32,313 bases of DNA from the NCBI GenBank assembly GCA_021203245.1, contig JAJQBO010000125.1, positions 1-32,313 on the forward strand. Reading direction: 5' to 3'. Position numbers and translations under genes: made by a program. Shown here piece by piece: positions 1 through 7,747 of the stretch. Origin of the DNA: Planctomycetaceae bacterium (GTDB taxonomy: Bacteria > Planctomycetota > SZUA-567). The notes below the pieces were generated by a model. That model was not told the DNA's origin, did no database searches, and saw only the letters and a program-made list of their open reading frames with translations. Positions within the stretch are counted from its first letter, which is position 1. Every line of letters begins with the position of its first letter.

Positions 1-41
1 AAGCGTCGACCAGCGGACACGCGTGTGGTTGTGCCGGGGCA
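1..41 (+). repeat. Intergenic repeat family, copy 1a (left end cut by window)
   Basis: The segment starting at base 4 shares TCGACCAGCGGA with copy 2b near 7502 and ends in GTTGTGCCGGGGCA (28-41), a variant of the GGTTCGGCCGGGGT end seen in the other copies. Its last 14 bases are an exact inverted match to 104-117. It is the most diverged of the copies together with 1b, and its left part lies outside the window. Confidence 0.5.
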
Positions 42-103
42 GGTGCGAATGACCCTTTGCTGCAATCCGATTCGGATGTCCTGCCGTCCACGGCCGGCCC
101 GAT

Positions 104-160
104 TGCCCCGGCACAACTTCCCGTGGAGGATGCAGCGGACGTTATCCCGCCGGGGTGACG
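104..160 (-). repeat. Intergenic repeat family, copy 1b (inverted)
   Basis: Read on the minus strand it begins CGTCACCCCGGCG (160 downward) like the other copies, and ends GTTGTGCCGGGGCA (117-104), the exact inverted match to 28-41. On the plus strand its end, GCCGGGGTGACG followed by TTATGGG, matches the right end and flank of copy 3 near 19304-19322. Copies 1a and 1b face each other and form a 14-bp perfect stem with a loop of about 60 bases. Confidence 0.55.
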
Positions 161-236
161 TTATGGGGAGAATGAACGCATTGGTACTTTTACTGCGGGA
201 AGCGATGGGAAAAAGGCCAAACGTGAGTAGGACGCG

Positions 237-266
237 ACAAATTTGTTGTGTCCCAGACAATTTTGT
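237..266. promoter_or_regulatory. Tandem palindromic boxes, candidate enhancer sites for glnN
   Basis: ACAAATTTGT at 237-246 is a perfect palindrome. ACAATTTTGT at 257-266 differs from it at one base. The start-to-start distance is exactly 20 bp, close to two helical turns, so a dimeric activator would bind both on the same face. They lie about 115-145 bp upstream of the sigma-54 -24 element, the usual range for enhancer sites of sigma-54 activators such as NtrC. They do not match the enterobacterial NtrC site, so the protein that binds is unknown. Confidence 0.45.
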
Positions 267-379
267 AACACCGCAACCCCGTAACAAGCCGAAGCTTACG
301 ATGGCCGAGACGATTACAGGAATTTTTTCCCCAACAACGGCAGGGAGTTGGATAAATTCCGCATTTATTTGTGTGGTTC

Positions 380-395
380 TGGCGAAAACTTTGCA
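380..395 (+). promoter_or_regulatory. Sigma-54 (-24/-12) promoter of glnN
   Basis: The sequence TGGCGAAAACTTTGCA has the invariant GG (381-382) and GC (393-394) separated by exactly 10 bases, plus the TGGC and TTGCA context of the sigma-54 consensus TGGCACG-N4-TTGCW. Transcription would start near 406, giving a leader of about 60 bases before the glnN start codon. A nitrogen-controlled sigma-54 promoter is an expected arrangement for a glutamine synthetase gene. Confidence 0.65.
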
Positions 396-464
396 TAATG
401 ACACCGCCGTTGGAAGCCTATAGCTTCCGCACTTTTCTTTCGGCTTTTCGCACGGAGAACCACG

Positions 465-2618
465 ATGTCCAGTGAAGACCACACACCATCAAACCTTGTC
501 TCCACCTTTGCCACCGACGTCTTTAACGCCGACGCCCGCCAGCGCTACCTCTCCTCGCAGGTCTTCGCCGACTTGGAGGAGACAATCCACAACGGCAAGC
601 CGATCACCTCGGACATGGCTGCCGCTATCGCCCACGGCATGAAGATGTGGGCCATGGACAAGGGCGCGACCCACTTCACCCACTGGTTCCAGCCCCTGAC
701 CGGTGCGACCGCCGAAAAGCACGACTCGTTCCTGACCCCCGACTTCAAGGGCGGCATCCTCGCCCAGTTCTCCGGCAAGGAACTCATCCAGGGCGAACCG
801 GACGCGTCGTCGTTCCCGTCCGGCGGCCTCCGTGCCACCTTCGAGGCCCGCGGCTATACCGCCTGGGACCCGACCTCGCCGGCCTTTGTCGTCAACCCCG
901 ACACCGACCGCGCCGTCCTCTGCATTCCCTGCGTGTTTATGGGTTACCACGGCGAGGCGCTGGACGAAAAGACGCCCCTGCTCCGCTCGCAGGCCGCCTT
1001 GACGAAGCAGCTTGAACGCGTCGCCAGGCTGTTCGAGGTAAAGGGCGACGGCCGCCCCTACGCCACCCTCGGCCCCGAGCAGGAATATTTCCTCATCGAC
1101 AGCCGCTTCTATATCCAGCGGCCCGACATCGTCATGTGCGGCCGCAGCCTGTTCGGCAACCGCCCGGCCCGCCACCAGCAGATGGAAGACCACTACTTCG
1201 GCCGGATCAAGCCCCGCATCCTCGCCTTCATGGCCGACGTCGACCGCCGCCTGTGGCGTCTGGGCGTGCCGGCCAAGACCCGCCACAACGAGGTCAGCCC
1301 GGCCCAGTTCGAACTCGCGCCCGTGTTCGAGGAACAGAACCTGTCGGTCGACCACAACATGCTGATCATGCACACGCTGCAGGACACGGCGGCCGAACAC
1401 GGCTTCGCCTGCCTGTTACACGAAAAGCCCTTCGCCGGCGTCAACGGCTCGGGCAAGCACAACAACTGGTCCATCGTCGGCAACGACGGCAAGAACTGGT
1501 TTGCGCCCGGCCAGACCCCGCACGACAACGCCAAGTTCCTGTTCATGCTGGCCGGCGTCATCAAGGCGGTCGACACCTATGCGCCGCTTATCCGCGCCTC
1601 CGTCGCCACCGCCGGCAACGACCACCGCCTCGGCGCGAACGAAGCCCCGCCCGCCATTATGTCCGTGTACCTTGGTGAACAGCTTGACGCCATCATCGAG
1701 CAGATCGACACCGGCAACTCGCTCCGCACGATGGGCAACAACGCCACCTGCAACGACGACCTTATCGAAATCGGCGTCGAATGTCTGCCGAAGATTCCCC
1801 GCGATGTCTCGGACCGGAACCGCACCAGCCCGTTCGCCTTTACCGGCAACAAGTTCGAGTTCCGCGCCGTCGGCTCCTCGCAGTCCTGCGCCGGCCCGAA
1901 CACCATCCTCAACCTGGTGATGGCCGCCGCCCTGGACGAAATGGTCACCGAGATGGAACGCCGCCTCGCCGACACGCCGCCGCAGAAGGACGACACCGGC
2001 CACTCGCGCGAGTTCCACGACGCCCTCAAGGCGGTCCTGCGGGACGAAATCCGCCAGCACAAGCGGGTCGTCTTCTCCGGCGACGGCTACTCGGCCGAAT
2101 GGCAGGAAGAGGCGGCGAGGCGCGGCTTGCCGAACCTGCGCACTATGCCGGAAGCGCTGGCGGCGCTGATCAGCCCGGAAACGGTGAAGCTCTTCTCGCA
2201 CTACGGCGTCCTGTCGGAACGCGAAGTGTATTCGCGCCACGAAGTCTACACCCACGCCTACTCGACCACGGTGGCGATGGAAGGCGGCTGCGCCCTCGAC
2301 CTCGCCCGCACCTTCATCCTGCCGGCCGCGCTGAAATTTGAAACAATGCTCGCGGAAACGGTCGATGCGGCGAAAAAGATGGGCCGCGACGCCGGGCCGC
2401 GCATGAAAGCGTACAACCAGGTCGCCGATCTGGTCGAACGGCTCTACGGCGCCATGGACACCCTCGAGACCAGCCTGCAAGACCGTCCGAACGAGATCGT
2501 CGCCAACATGGCGGTCCTCCGGGCCATCATCGACAAGCTGGAAATGCTCGCGCCCGACCACGACTGGCCGTTCCCCTGCTATGGCGAGCTGTTCTTCAGT
2601 TCGACCCATATCAAATAG
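465..2618 (+). CDS. glnN: Type III glutamine synthetase
   Basis: Makes glutamine from glutamate, ammonia and ATP in the cytoplasm; it is the ammonia-fixing partner of the GltBD glutamate synthase encoded next. The 717-residue length fits the GSIII (GlnN) family and is far longer than GSI or GSII. Visible family motifs include the GPEQEYFLID strand with catalytic glutamates, GSGKHNNWS (about residues 328-336) for the ATP/glutamate site, and FAFTGNKFEFRAVGSSQS further on. The ATG at 465 has a GGAGA ribosome site six to seven bases upstream. It lies behind the sigma-54 promoter at 380-395, so nitrogen-status control is likely. GSIII enzymes are not known to use the adenylylation Tyr of GSI. Identity is secure. 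Confidence 0.96.
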   Translation: MSSEDHTPSNLVSTFATDVFNADARQRYLSSQVFADLEETIHNGKPITSDMAAAIAHGMKMWAMDKGATHFTHWFQPLTGATAEKHDSFLTPDFKGGILAQFSGKELIQGEPDASSFPSGGLRATFEARGYTAWDPTSPAFVVNPDTDRAVLCIPCVFMGYHGEALDEKTPLLRSQAALTKQLERVARLFEVKGDGRPYATLGPEQEYFLIDSRFYIQRPDIVMCGRSLFGNRPARHQQMEDHYFGRIKPRILAFMADVDRRLWRLGVPAKTRHNEVSPAQFELAPVFEEQNLSVDHNMLIMHTLQDTAAEHGFACLLHEKPFAGVNGSGKHNNWSIVGNDGKNWFAPGQTPHDNAKFLFMLAGVIKAVDTYAPLIRASVATAGNDHRLGANEAPPAIMSVYLGEQLDAIIEQIDTGNSLRTMGNNATCNDDLIEIGVECLPKIPRDVSDRNRTSPFAFTGNKFEFRAVGSSQSCAGPNTILNLVMAAALDEMVTEMERRLADTPPQKDDTGHSREFHDALKAVLRDEIRQHKRVVFSGDGYSAEWQEEAARRGLPNLRTMPEALAALISPETVKLFSHYGVLSEREVYSRHEVYTHAYSTTVAMEGGCALDLARTFILPAALKFETMLAETVDAAKKMGRDAGPRMKAYNQVADLVERLYGAMDTLETSLQDRPNEIVANMAVLRAIIDKLEMLAPDHDWPFPCYGELFFSSTHIK

Positions 2619-2653
2619 GCAGCTAACCCGATTCAAAAAACCCAACGCCGCCG

Positions 2654-2679
2654 CCGGACCCCGTTATATCGGGGTCCGG
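2654..2679 (+). other. Perfect 10-bp stem-loop in front of gltB
   Basis: CCGGACCCCG (2654-2663) and CGGGGTCCGG (2670-2679) form a perfect 10-bp stem with the loop TTATAT. No T-run follows, so it is not a standard intrinsic terminator. Its 3' arm includes part of the GGGAG sequence that would serve an ATG at 2691, so it could mask that start while leaving the downstream start at 2715 free. It may instead stabilise the end of the glnN transcript. Confidence 0.6.
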
Positions 2680-2714
2680 GAGCGGGACTCATGTCTCAGC
2701 GACAAGGAATACCA

Positions 2715-5700
2715 ATGCCTCCCGAAGCACCCCGACAGTGTGGACTCTACGATAGCCAATTCGAACACGACGCCTGCGGCGTCGGCTTTGTCGCCCGCCT
2801 CGACGGCGACAGCCGCCATGCCGTGGTGACGGACGCCCTCACCGCCCTGAAGAACCTCGCCCACCGGGGCGCGGCCGGGGCCGACGCCGACTCCGGCGAC
2901 GGAGCCGGCATCCTCATGCGCATTCCCGACGCCCTGCTCCGCGAGGACGCCGGCATCGACCTGCCGTCGCCGGAAGAATATGCCCTCGGCATGGCCTTCC
3001 TGCCGCAGGCCGAAGCCGCAGCCGCCGCCACCCGCCGTGAGGTGGAGGAGGCCGTCGCCATCGCCGGGTGGCGGTTCCTGGGCTGGCGCGAGGTACCGGT
3101 CCGGCCCGAACACCTGGGGCAAATCGCCCGCGACAGCATGCCGTCGATATGGCAATTCTTCGCCCTGCCGCCGCACGGCGAGACAGACGGCGAGACGCGG
3201 GAACGCATGGCCTATGTCCTCAGGAAGCGCATTGAGCACGCGCTCGGCCGCGAGCCGCAGGGCGAAAACGCCTTCTACATCGCCAGCCTGTCGTTCCGCA
3301 CCGTCGTCTACAAGGGCATGATGAACGCCGACCAGGTCGAACGCTTCTACCCCGACCTCGCCGACGAGCGGACAGCGTCGCCGTTCGCCATCGTCCACCA
3401 ACGGTACAGCACCAACACGTTCCCGGCCTGGCACCTGGCCCACCCGTTCCGCACCCTCGCCCACAACGGCGAAATCAACACCATTCGCGGCAACCGGAAC
3501 CACATGAAGGCGCGGGAACCCGGCATCACGCCCGGTCCCTACGGCGACGAACTCGCCAACGTCTTCCCCGTTCTCGAGGAGCGCGCCTCCGACTCGGCCA
3601 GCCTCGACAACGCGCTTGAATTTCTCAAAAACGGCGGCCGCACCGTCCACCACGCCATGGCCATGCTCATGCCCCAGGCATGGGGCCAGAAGTACCCGAT
3701 GGGCCCGGACATGCGCGGCTTTTTCGAATTCCACGCCGGCCTGATGGAGCCGTGGGACGGCCCCGCCGCCGTCGTCTACACGGACGGCATCCGCGTCGGC
3801 GCGTGTCTTGACCGGAACGGCCTCCGGCCTGCCCGCTACACCGTCACGACAGACAACGTCGTCATCTTCGCCTCGGAAGCGGGCGTGCTGCGCGTGCCCG
3901 ACGCCCAGGCCGCAACCAAGGGCGCGCTCCGCCCCGGCCAGATGCTCCTTGCCGATCCCGAGGAAGGCCGCCTCGTCACCGACTATGAACTCAAGATGCG
4001 CCTCGCCCGCCGCCAGCCCTACCGGCGCTGGGTCGAGGAAAACCGCATTGACATACACGGCTTCTTTTCCGACCTCGGCGAAGTCACCGCCGACCGCGAG
4101 CACCTGCCGTTCCGGCAGCGCCTGTTCGGCTATACCCGCGACGACGCCGAAATCATCCTCGAGCACATGGCGTCGAAGGGCATGGAGCCGACCGGCTCAA
4201 TGGGCGCGGACGTGCCGTTGGCGGTGTTCTCCGACCAGCCGCAGTCCTTGTTCTCCTATTTCCGCCAGCAGTTCGCCCAAATAACCAATCCGCCCATCGA
4301 CCCCATCCGCGAAGAGCTGGTGATGTCCCTGATGACCTTCATGGGGAACAGCCCCGACATTCTGGCCGAGCGGCCGTCCCAGGCGCGGCTGGTCAAGATG
4401 AAGCATCCGGTGCTGTCGAACGACGACCTCGCCCGCATCCGCGACCTCGGCATCGACGACTTCCAGTCCGTCACCCTGCCTTCACTGTTCGACCGGCCGA
4501 CCGCCGGCTGCGCGCCGGGCGCGATGCTCAGGATGGCGTTGGACAAGCTCGAGGACGCGGCCGAGTCGGCCGTCCGCTCCGGCGTGCGACTGGTCATCCT
4601 TTCGGACAGGAACGCCGACGCGTTGCATCCGCCCATCCCGTCGCTCCTCGCCGCCGCCGCCGTCAACCGCCGCCTTTCGGAAAAGGGGCTGCGGGTCGGC
4701 ACCGGTCTTATCTGCGAGACGGGCGAGATGCGCGAAGTCACCCACCTGGCGCTTCTCCTGGGGCTGGGCGTCTCGGCCGTCAACCCGTGGCTTGCCTTTG
4801 AAAGCGTCGCCGCCATGGCGGCGAATCGCGACCTCTCGGCCCCCATCCCCTCGGCCGCGGCGGCGGAAAACTATGTCCACGCCCTGACGAAGGGGCTTAT
4901 GAAGATCATGTCCAAGATGGGCATCTCGACGCTCCGGAGCTACCGCGGCGCGCAGGTGTTCGAAGCGGTCGGCCTTGGCCGCGAAGTGATGGACAGGTAC
5001 TTCCCCGGCATCGCCAGCAAGGTCGGCGGCATCGGCCTGGCCGAAATCGAGCGCGAAGCCGTTGAACGCCTGCGCCTCGCCGAAGCGGGCGGTCCGGTGG
5101 ACGAACCGGAAGACGCCCTGCCGACGCCCCTCCCGGTCGGCGGCATCTACCGCTACCGCAAGAACGGCGAGCGCCACCTGTGGACGCCGGAGACGATAAC
5201 GCTGCTGCAGAAGGCGGTGCGCGAGGACGACGTCGAATCGTACCGCAAATACGCCGAACGGATCAACAACCAGGCGACCGCCCTCTCGACGCTTCGCGGC
5301 ATGCTCGAGTTCGTTCCCGCCGCCGCGCCGGTGCCGCTGGACGAGGTGGAACCGGTCGAAGACATTATGAAGCGCTTCGCCACCGGCGCGATGTCGTTCG
5401 GCTCGTTGTCGGCCGAGGCGCACGAGACGATGGCCATCGCCATGAACCGCATCGGCTCGAAGTCGAACTCGGGCGAAGGCGGCGAAGACCCGGCCCGCTA
5501 CCGTCTCCTGCCGAACGGCGACAACCGTTCCTCCGCCATCAAGCAGGTGGCGAGCGGTCGCTTCGGCGTGTCGATTGAATACCTGAACAACGCCAGGGAA
5601 ATTCAGATCAAGATTGCCCAGGGCGCGAAACCGGGCGAAGGCGGGCAATTGCCCGGTCACAAGGTCAACGCCGAGATCGCGCGGGTCAGGAACTCCACCC

Positions 5701-7280
5701 CCGGCGTGACCCTGATTTCGCCGCCGCCGCACCACGACATCTATTCGATTGAGGATATCGCCCAGCTTATTCACGACCTGAAGCAGGCGAACGACCAGGC
5801 GCGCATCTCGGTCAAGCTGGTGTCCGAGGCGGGCGTCGGCACTATCGCCGCCGGCGTCGCCAAGGCCCAGGCCGGGATGATCCTTATCGCCGGCCACGAC
5901 GGCGGCACCGGCGCGAGCCCGCTGTCGTCCATCAAGGGTGCCGGGTCGCCGTGGGAAATAGGCCTTGCCGAGACGCAGCAGACCCTCATCCTCAACAACC
6001 TGCGTGGCCGGGTGCGCATCCAGGCCGACGGCCAGATGAAGACCGGCCGCGACGTCGCGGTCGCGGCGCTGCTTGGAGCCGACGAATTCGGCTTCGCCAC
6101 CGCTCCCCTGGTGTCGATGGGCTGCGTGATGATGCGAAAGTGCCACACCAACGGTTGCCCGGTCGGCGTCGCCACCCAGGATCCGGAACTCCGTCGCCGC
6201 TTCGCCGGCAAGCCGGAGCACGTCATCAACCTGTTCCGATTTATCGCCGGCGAACTGCGGGAAATCATGGCAATGCTTGGCGTCCGCCGCCTCGACGACA
6301 TGATCGGCCGGTCCGACCTCCTGCGCGTCAACGGCGACATCGACAGCCCGAAGGCGGACGGCATCGACTTCGAAGCCATCCTCGCCACCATGCCCGCCGA
6401 CCGCGAACGCCGCGCCGCAGGGCCGGACTGCGGCTCTCCTGCAGCCGTCGACGGCATCGACGACACGGTCATGGACCGGGTTATGCCGGTCATTGAAAAG
6501 GGGACGGGAACCGTCACCGTCACGGAAGCGGTGCAGAATACCGACAGGACCATCGGCGCAAAGCTGTCGTCCCGCATTGCCAGAATCTACGGCGCGAAGG
6601 GCCTCGCCGACGGGTCGATCACCCTCAACCTGAAGGGTTCGGCCGGGCAGTCGTTCGGCGCGTTCCTCGCCCCCGGCATCACCCTGTCGCTCGAAGGCGA
6701 AGCCAACGACTATGTCGGCAAGGGCCTGTCGGGCGGGCGCATCGTCGTCCGGACCGCCGCCGACGCCGGCTACCGCGCGGCCGACAGCGTCGTTGTCGGC
6801 AACGTATCGCTGTACGGCGCGACGGCGGGCGAGATGTTTGTCAACGGCCGCGCCGGCGAACGCTTCGCCGTCCGCAACTCGGGTGCGGTTGCGGTGGCGG
6901 AAGGCGTGGGCGACCACGGCTGCGAATACATGACCGGCGGCCGGGTCGTCGTCGCCGGGCCGACCGGCGTCAACTTCGCCGCCGGGATGTCCGGTGGCAT
7001 CGCCTACGTCTATGACGAGGACGGCATGTTCGACACCCGCTGCAACCTGGAAATGGTCGACCTCGACCTCCTCTCCCGGCGCGATCAGGAAGAATTGAAG
7101 CGCATGCTTGAAGCGCACCTGAAGTTCACCGGCAGCGCCAAGGTCGGCGCGATGCTCGAAAACTGGGAAGGAGCTAAGGGCCGCTTCGTCAAGGTGTTCC
7201 CGATGGAATACCGGCGCGCCCTCGGCGAGATGCTGCGGGCGGACGCCCAGACGCCGCGCCGCGAAAAGGAATTGGTTTAA
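2715..7280 (+). CDS. gltB: Glutamate synthase, large (alpha) subunit
   Basis: Transfers the glutamine amide nitrogen to 2-oxoglutarate, giving two glutamates, with electrons from the GltD subunit. From the chosen start the protein has 1521 residues, normal for GltB. A 20-residue propeptide precedes Cys21 in DACGVGF, the N-terminal nucleophile of the class II amidotransferase domain. The central and FMN-binding domains follow; the 3Fe-4S cysteines are Cys1137, Cys1143 and Cys1148 (CHTNGCPVG), with the standard 5- and 4-residue spacing; the C-terminal GXGXG beta-helix domain ends the chain. I prefer ATG 2715, which has AAGGA six bases upstream and a propeptide length like Bacillus GltA. An in-frame ATG at 2691 has its ribosome site partly inside the stem-loop at 2654-2679. 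Confidence 0.95.
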   Translation: MPPEAPRQCGLYDSQFEHDACGVGFVARLDGDSRHAVVTDALTALKNLAHRGAAGADADSGDGAGILMRIPDALLREDAGIDLPSPEEYALGMAFLPQAEAAAAATRREVEEAVAIAGWRFLGWREVPVRPEHLGQIARDSMPSIWQFFALPPHGETDGETRERMAYVLRKRIEHALGREPQGENAFYIASLSFRTVVYKGMMNADQVERFYPDLADERTASPFAIVHQRYSTNTFPAWHLAHPFRTLAHNGEINTIRGNRNHMKAREPGITPGPYGDELANVFPVLEERASDSASLDNALEFLKNGGRTVHHAMAMLMPQAWGQKYPMGPDMRGFFEFHAGLMEPWDGPAAVVYTDGIRVGACLDRNGLRPARYTVTTDNVVIFASEAGVLRVPDAQAATKGALRPGQMLLADPEEGRLVTDYELKMRLARRQPYRRWVEENRIDIHGFFSDLGEVTADREHLPFRQRLFGYTRDDAEIILEHMASKGMEPTGSMGADVPLAVFSDQPQSLFSYFRQQFAQITNPPIDPIREELVMSLMTFMGNSPDILAERPSQARLVKMKHPVLSNDDLARIRDLGIDDFQSVTLPSLFDRPTAGCAPGAMLRMALDKLEDAAESAVRSGVRLVILSDRNADALHPPIPSLLAAAAVNRRLSEKGLRVGTGLICETGEMREVTHLALLLGLGVSAVNPWLAFESVAAMAANRDLSAPIPSAAAAENYVHALTKGLMKIMSKMGISTLRSYRGAQVFEAVGLGREVMDRYFPGIASKVGGIGLAEIEREAVERLRLAEAGGPVDEPEDALPTPLPVGGIYRYRKNGERHLWTPETITLLQKAVREDDVESYRKYAERINNQATALSTLRGMLEFVPAAAPVPLDEVEPVEDIMKRFATGAMSFGSLSAEAHETMAIAMNRIGSKSNSGEGGEDPARYRLLPNGDNRSSAIKQVASGRFGVSIEYLNNAREIQIKIAQGAKPGEGGQLPGHKVNAEIARVRNSTPGVTLISPPPHHDIYSIEDIAQLIHDLKQANDQARISVKLVSEAGVGTIAAGVAKAQAGMILIAGHDGGTGASPLSSIKGAGSPWEIGLAETQQTLILNNLRGRVRIQADGQMKTGRDVAVAALLGADEFGFATAPLVSMGCVMMRKCHTNGCPVGVATQDPELRRRFAGKPEHVINLFRFIAGELREIMAMLGVRRLDDMIGRSDLLRVNGDIDSPKADGIDFEAILATMPADRERRAAGPDCGSPAAVDGIDDTVMDRVMPVIEKGTGTVTVTEAVQNTDRTIGAKLSSRIARIYGAKGLADGSITLNLKGSAGQSFGAFLAPGITLSLEGEANDYVGKGLSGGRIVVRTAADAGYRAADSVVVGNVSLYGATAGEMFVNGRAGERFAVRNSGAVAVAEGVGDHGCEYMTGGRVVVAGPTGVNFAAGMSGGIAYVYDEDGMFDTRCNLEMVDLDLLSRRDQEELKRMLEAHLKFTGSAKVGAMLENWEGAKGRFVKVFPMEYRRALGEMLRADAQTPRREKELV

Positions 7281-7369
7281 AGCGGTGGAAGAAATCTCCT
7301 GGGCAATGGAACCGTATGAACCGTTATGATTCCGAGCGAACGCGGTGAATTCCGAAGCGAAGGAAGGGG

Positions 7370-7432
7370 CCGTGAACCCCGGCCGAACCGCCCGTTCTGC
7401 GCCCGGTTTAAGGTCGAGACGCCGGGGTGACA
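7370..7432 (-). repeat. Intergenic repeat family, copy 2a
   Basis: Read on the minus strand it starts GTCACCCCGGCGT and ends ACGGGCGGTTCGGCCGGGGT plus TCACGG, the same order of blocks as copy 3 at 19255-19315. Its outer 25 bases (7370-7394) match the outer 25 bases of copy 2b (7520-7544) as an inverted repeat with one mismatch. Confidence 0.75.
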
Positions 7433-7446
7433 AAAAGGGGAATTGC

Positions 7447-7485
7447 GACGTTTGGGTGAAACCACGCCACCCTCCCCCAAACGTC
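7447..7485. repeat. 10-bp inner inverted repeat between copies 2a and 2b
   Basis: GACGTTTGGG (7447-7456) and CCCAAACGTC (7476-7485) are a perfect inverted pair. They nest inside the 25-bp outer inverted repeat formed by copies 2a and 2b, so the whole 7370-7544 segment can fold as one long branched hairpin. Confidence 0.65.
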
Positions 7486-7544
7486 ACCCCGGCGTGCGGA
7501 CATCGACCAGCGGAGTAAGCGGGCGGTTCGGCCGGGGTCCACGG
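7482..7544 (+). repeat. Intergenic repeat family, copy 2b
   Basis: It begins CGTCACCCCGGCGTGC, identical over 16 bases to copy 3, and ends GCGGGCGGTTCGGCCGGGGT, which matches copy 3 at 19 of 20 positions; the middle is more variable. Together with copy 2a it forms an inverted pair in the gltB-amt gap. Confidence 0.75.
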
Positions 7545-7644
7545 GGATAAACAGCTATGGCGCCAAGCTCAACCGGTCATCGGCTTCGTTCACGAACTTT
7601 TTTACATGCTTTAGGGGAATCACCAGCACGGAAAGGAGAAGACG

Positions 7645-7701
7645 ATGCAGAAACGACAGCAACCGCACGGCAGAATCGTCCCGTATGCAAGACTTCTTTG
7701 A
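7645..7701 (+). CDS. Possible 18-residue leader peptide upstream of amt
   Basis: An AAAGGAG ribosome site about six bases upstream precedes an ATG and an 18-codon frame reading MQKRQQPHGRIVPYARLL, ending 46 bases before the amt start. The ribosome site is better than those of most annotated genes in this window. The peptide is basic and has no recognisable family. It could be a regulatory leader for amt, a small protein, or chance. No mutually exclusive hairpins were obvious, apart from a weak 5-bp stem (7704-7708 with 7720-7724) just after its stop. Confidence 0.35.
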   Translation: MQKRQQPHGRIVPYARLL

Positions 7702-7747
7702 CAGCCGCGTCCCTTTTTAGCGGCCACGTTTCGAAAGGTGACTAGCC

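Larger units (their letters stand above)
1..464. other. Non-coding leader region upstream of glnN
   Basis: No convincing gene lies here: the open frames that cross it have no recognisable protein character. The first 160 bases hold two opposed copies of the intergenic repeat family. The remainder is noticeably richer in A and T than the coding DNA around it and holds two palindromic boxes (237-246 and 257-266), a nested inverted repeat (GGAATTT at 319-325 with AAATTCC at 354-360, enclosing CCAAC at 331-335 and GTTGG at 347-351) and a sigma-54 type promoter at 380-395. The layout, with distal boxes, a possible structured spacer and a -24/-12 promoter, is that of a regulatory region read toward glnN. 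Confidence 0.7.
7281..7747. other. gltB-amt intergenic region with repeats and a short leader ORF
   Basis: This 467-base gap has no full-length gene. It contains the compound inverted repeat at 7370-7544 and a strong ribosome site followed by an 18-codon reading frame at 7645-7701. I found no -24/-12 sigma-54 promoter with correct spacing here. A TTGACA at 7698-7703 has no good -10 partner, so the amt promoter is not identified. Confidence 0.6.

Noticed and set aside
25-423. A 132-codon frame upstream of glnN
   Set aside because: It runs through two repeat copies and the sigma-54 promoter and shows no protein-like pattern or ribosome site.
4482-7487. A 1001-codon open frame on the minus strand, opposite gltB
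   Set aside because: An antisense shadow of gltB caused by GC-rich codon use; no domains, and the gltB motifs are unmistakable.
7698-7703. TTGACA as a -35 box for amt
   Set aside because: No acceptable -10 element lies 16-18 bases downstream, and the start would fall almost at the amt ribosome site.
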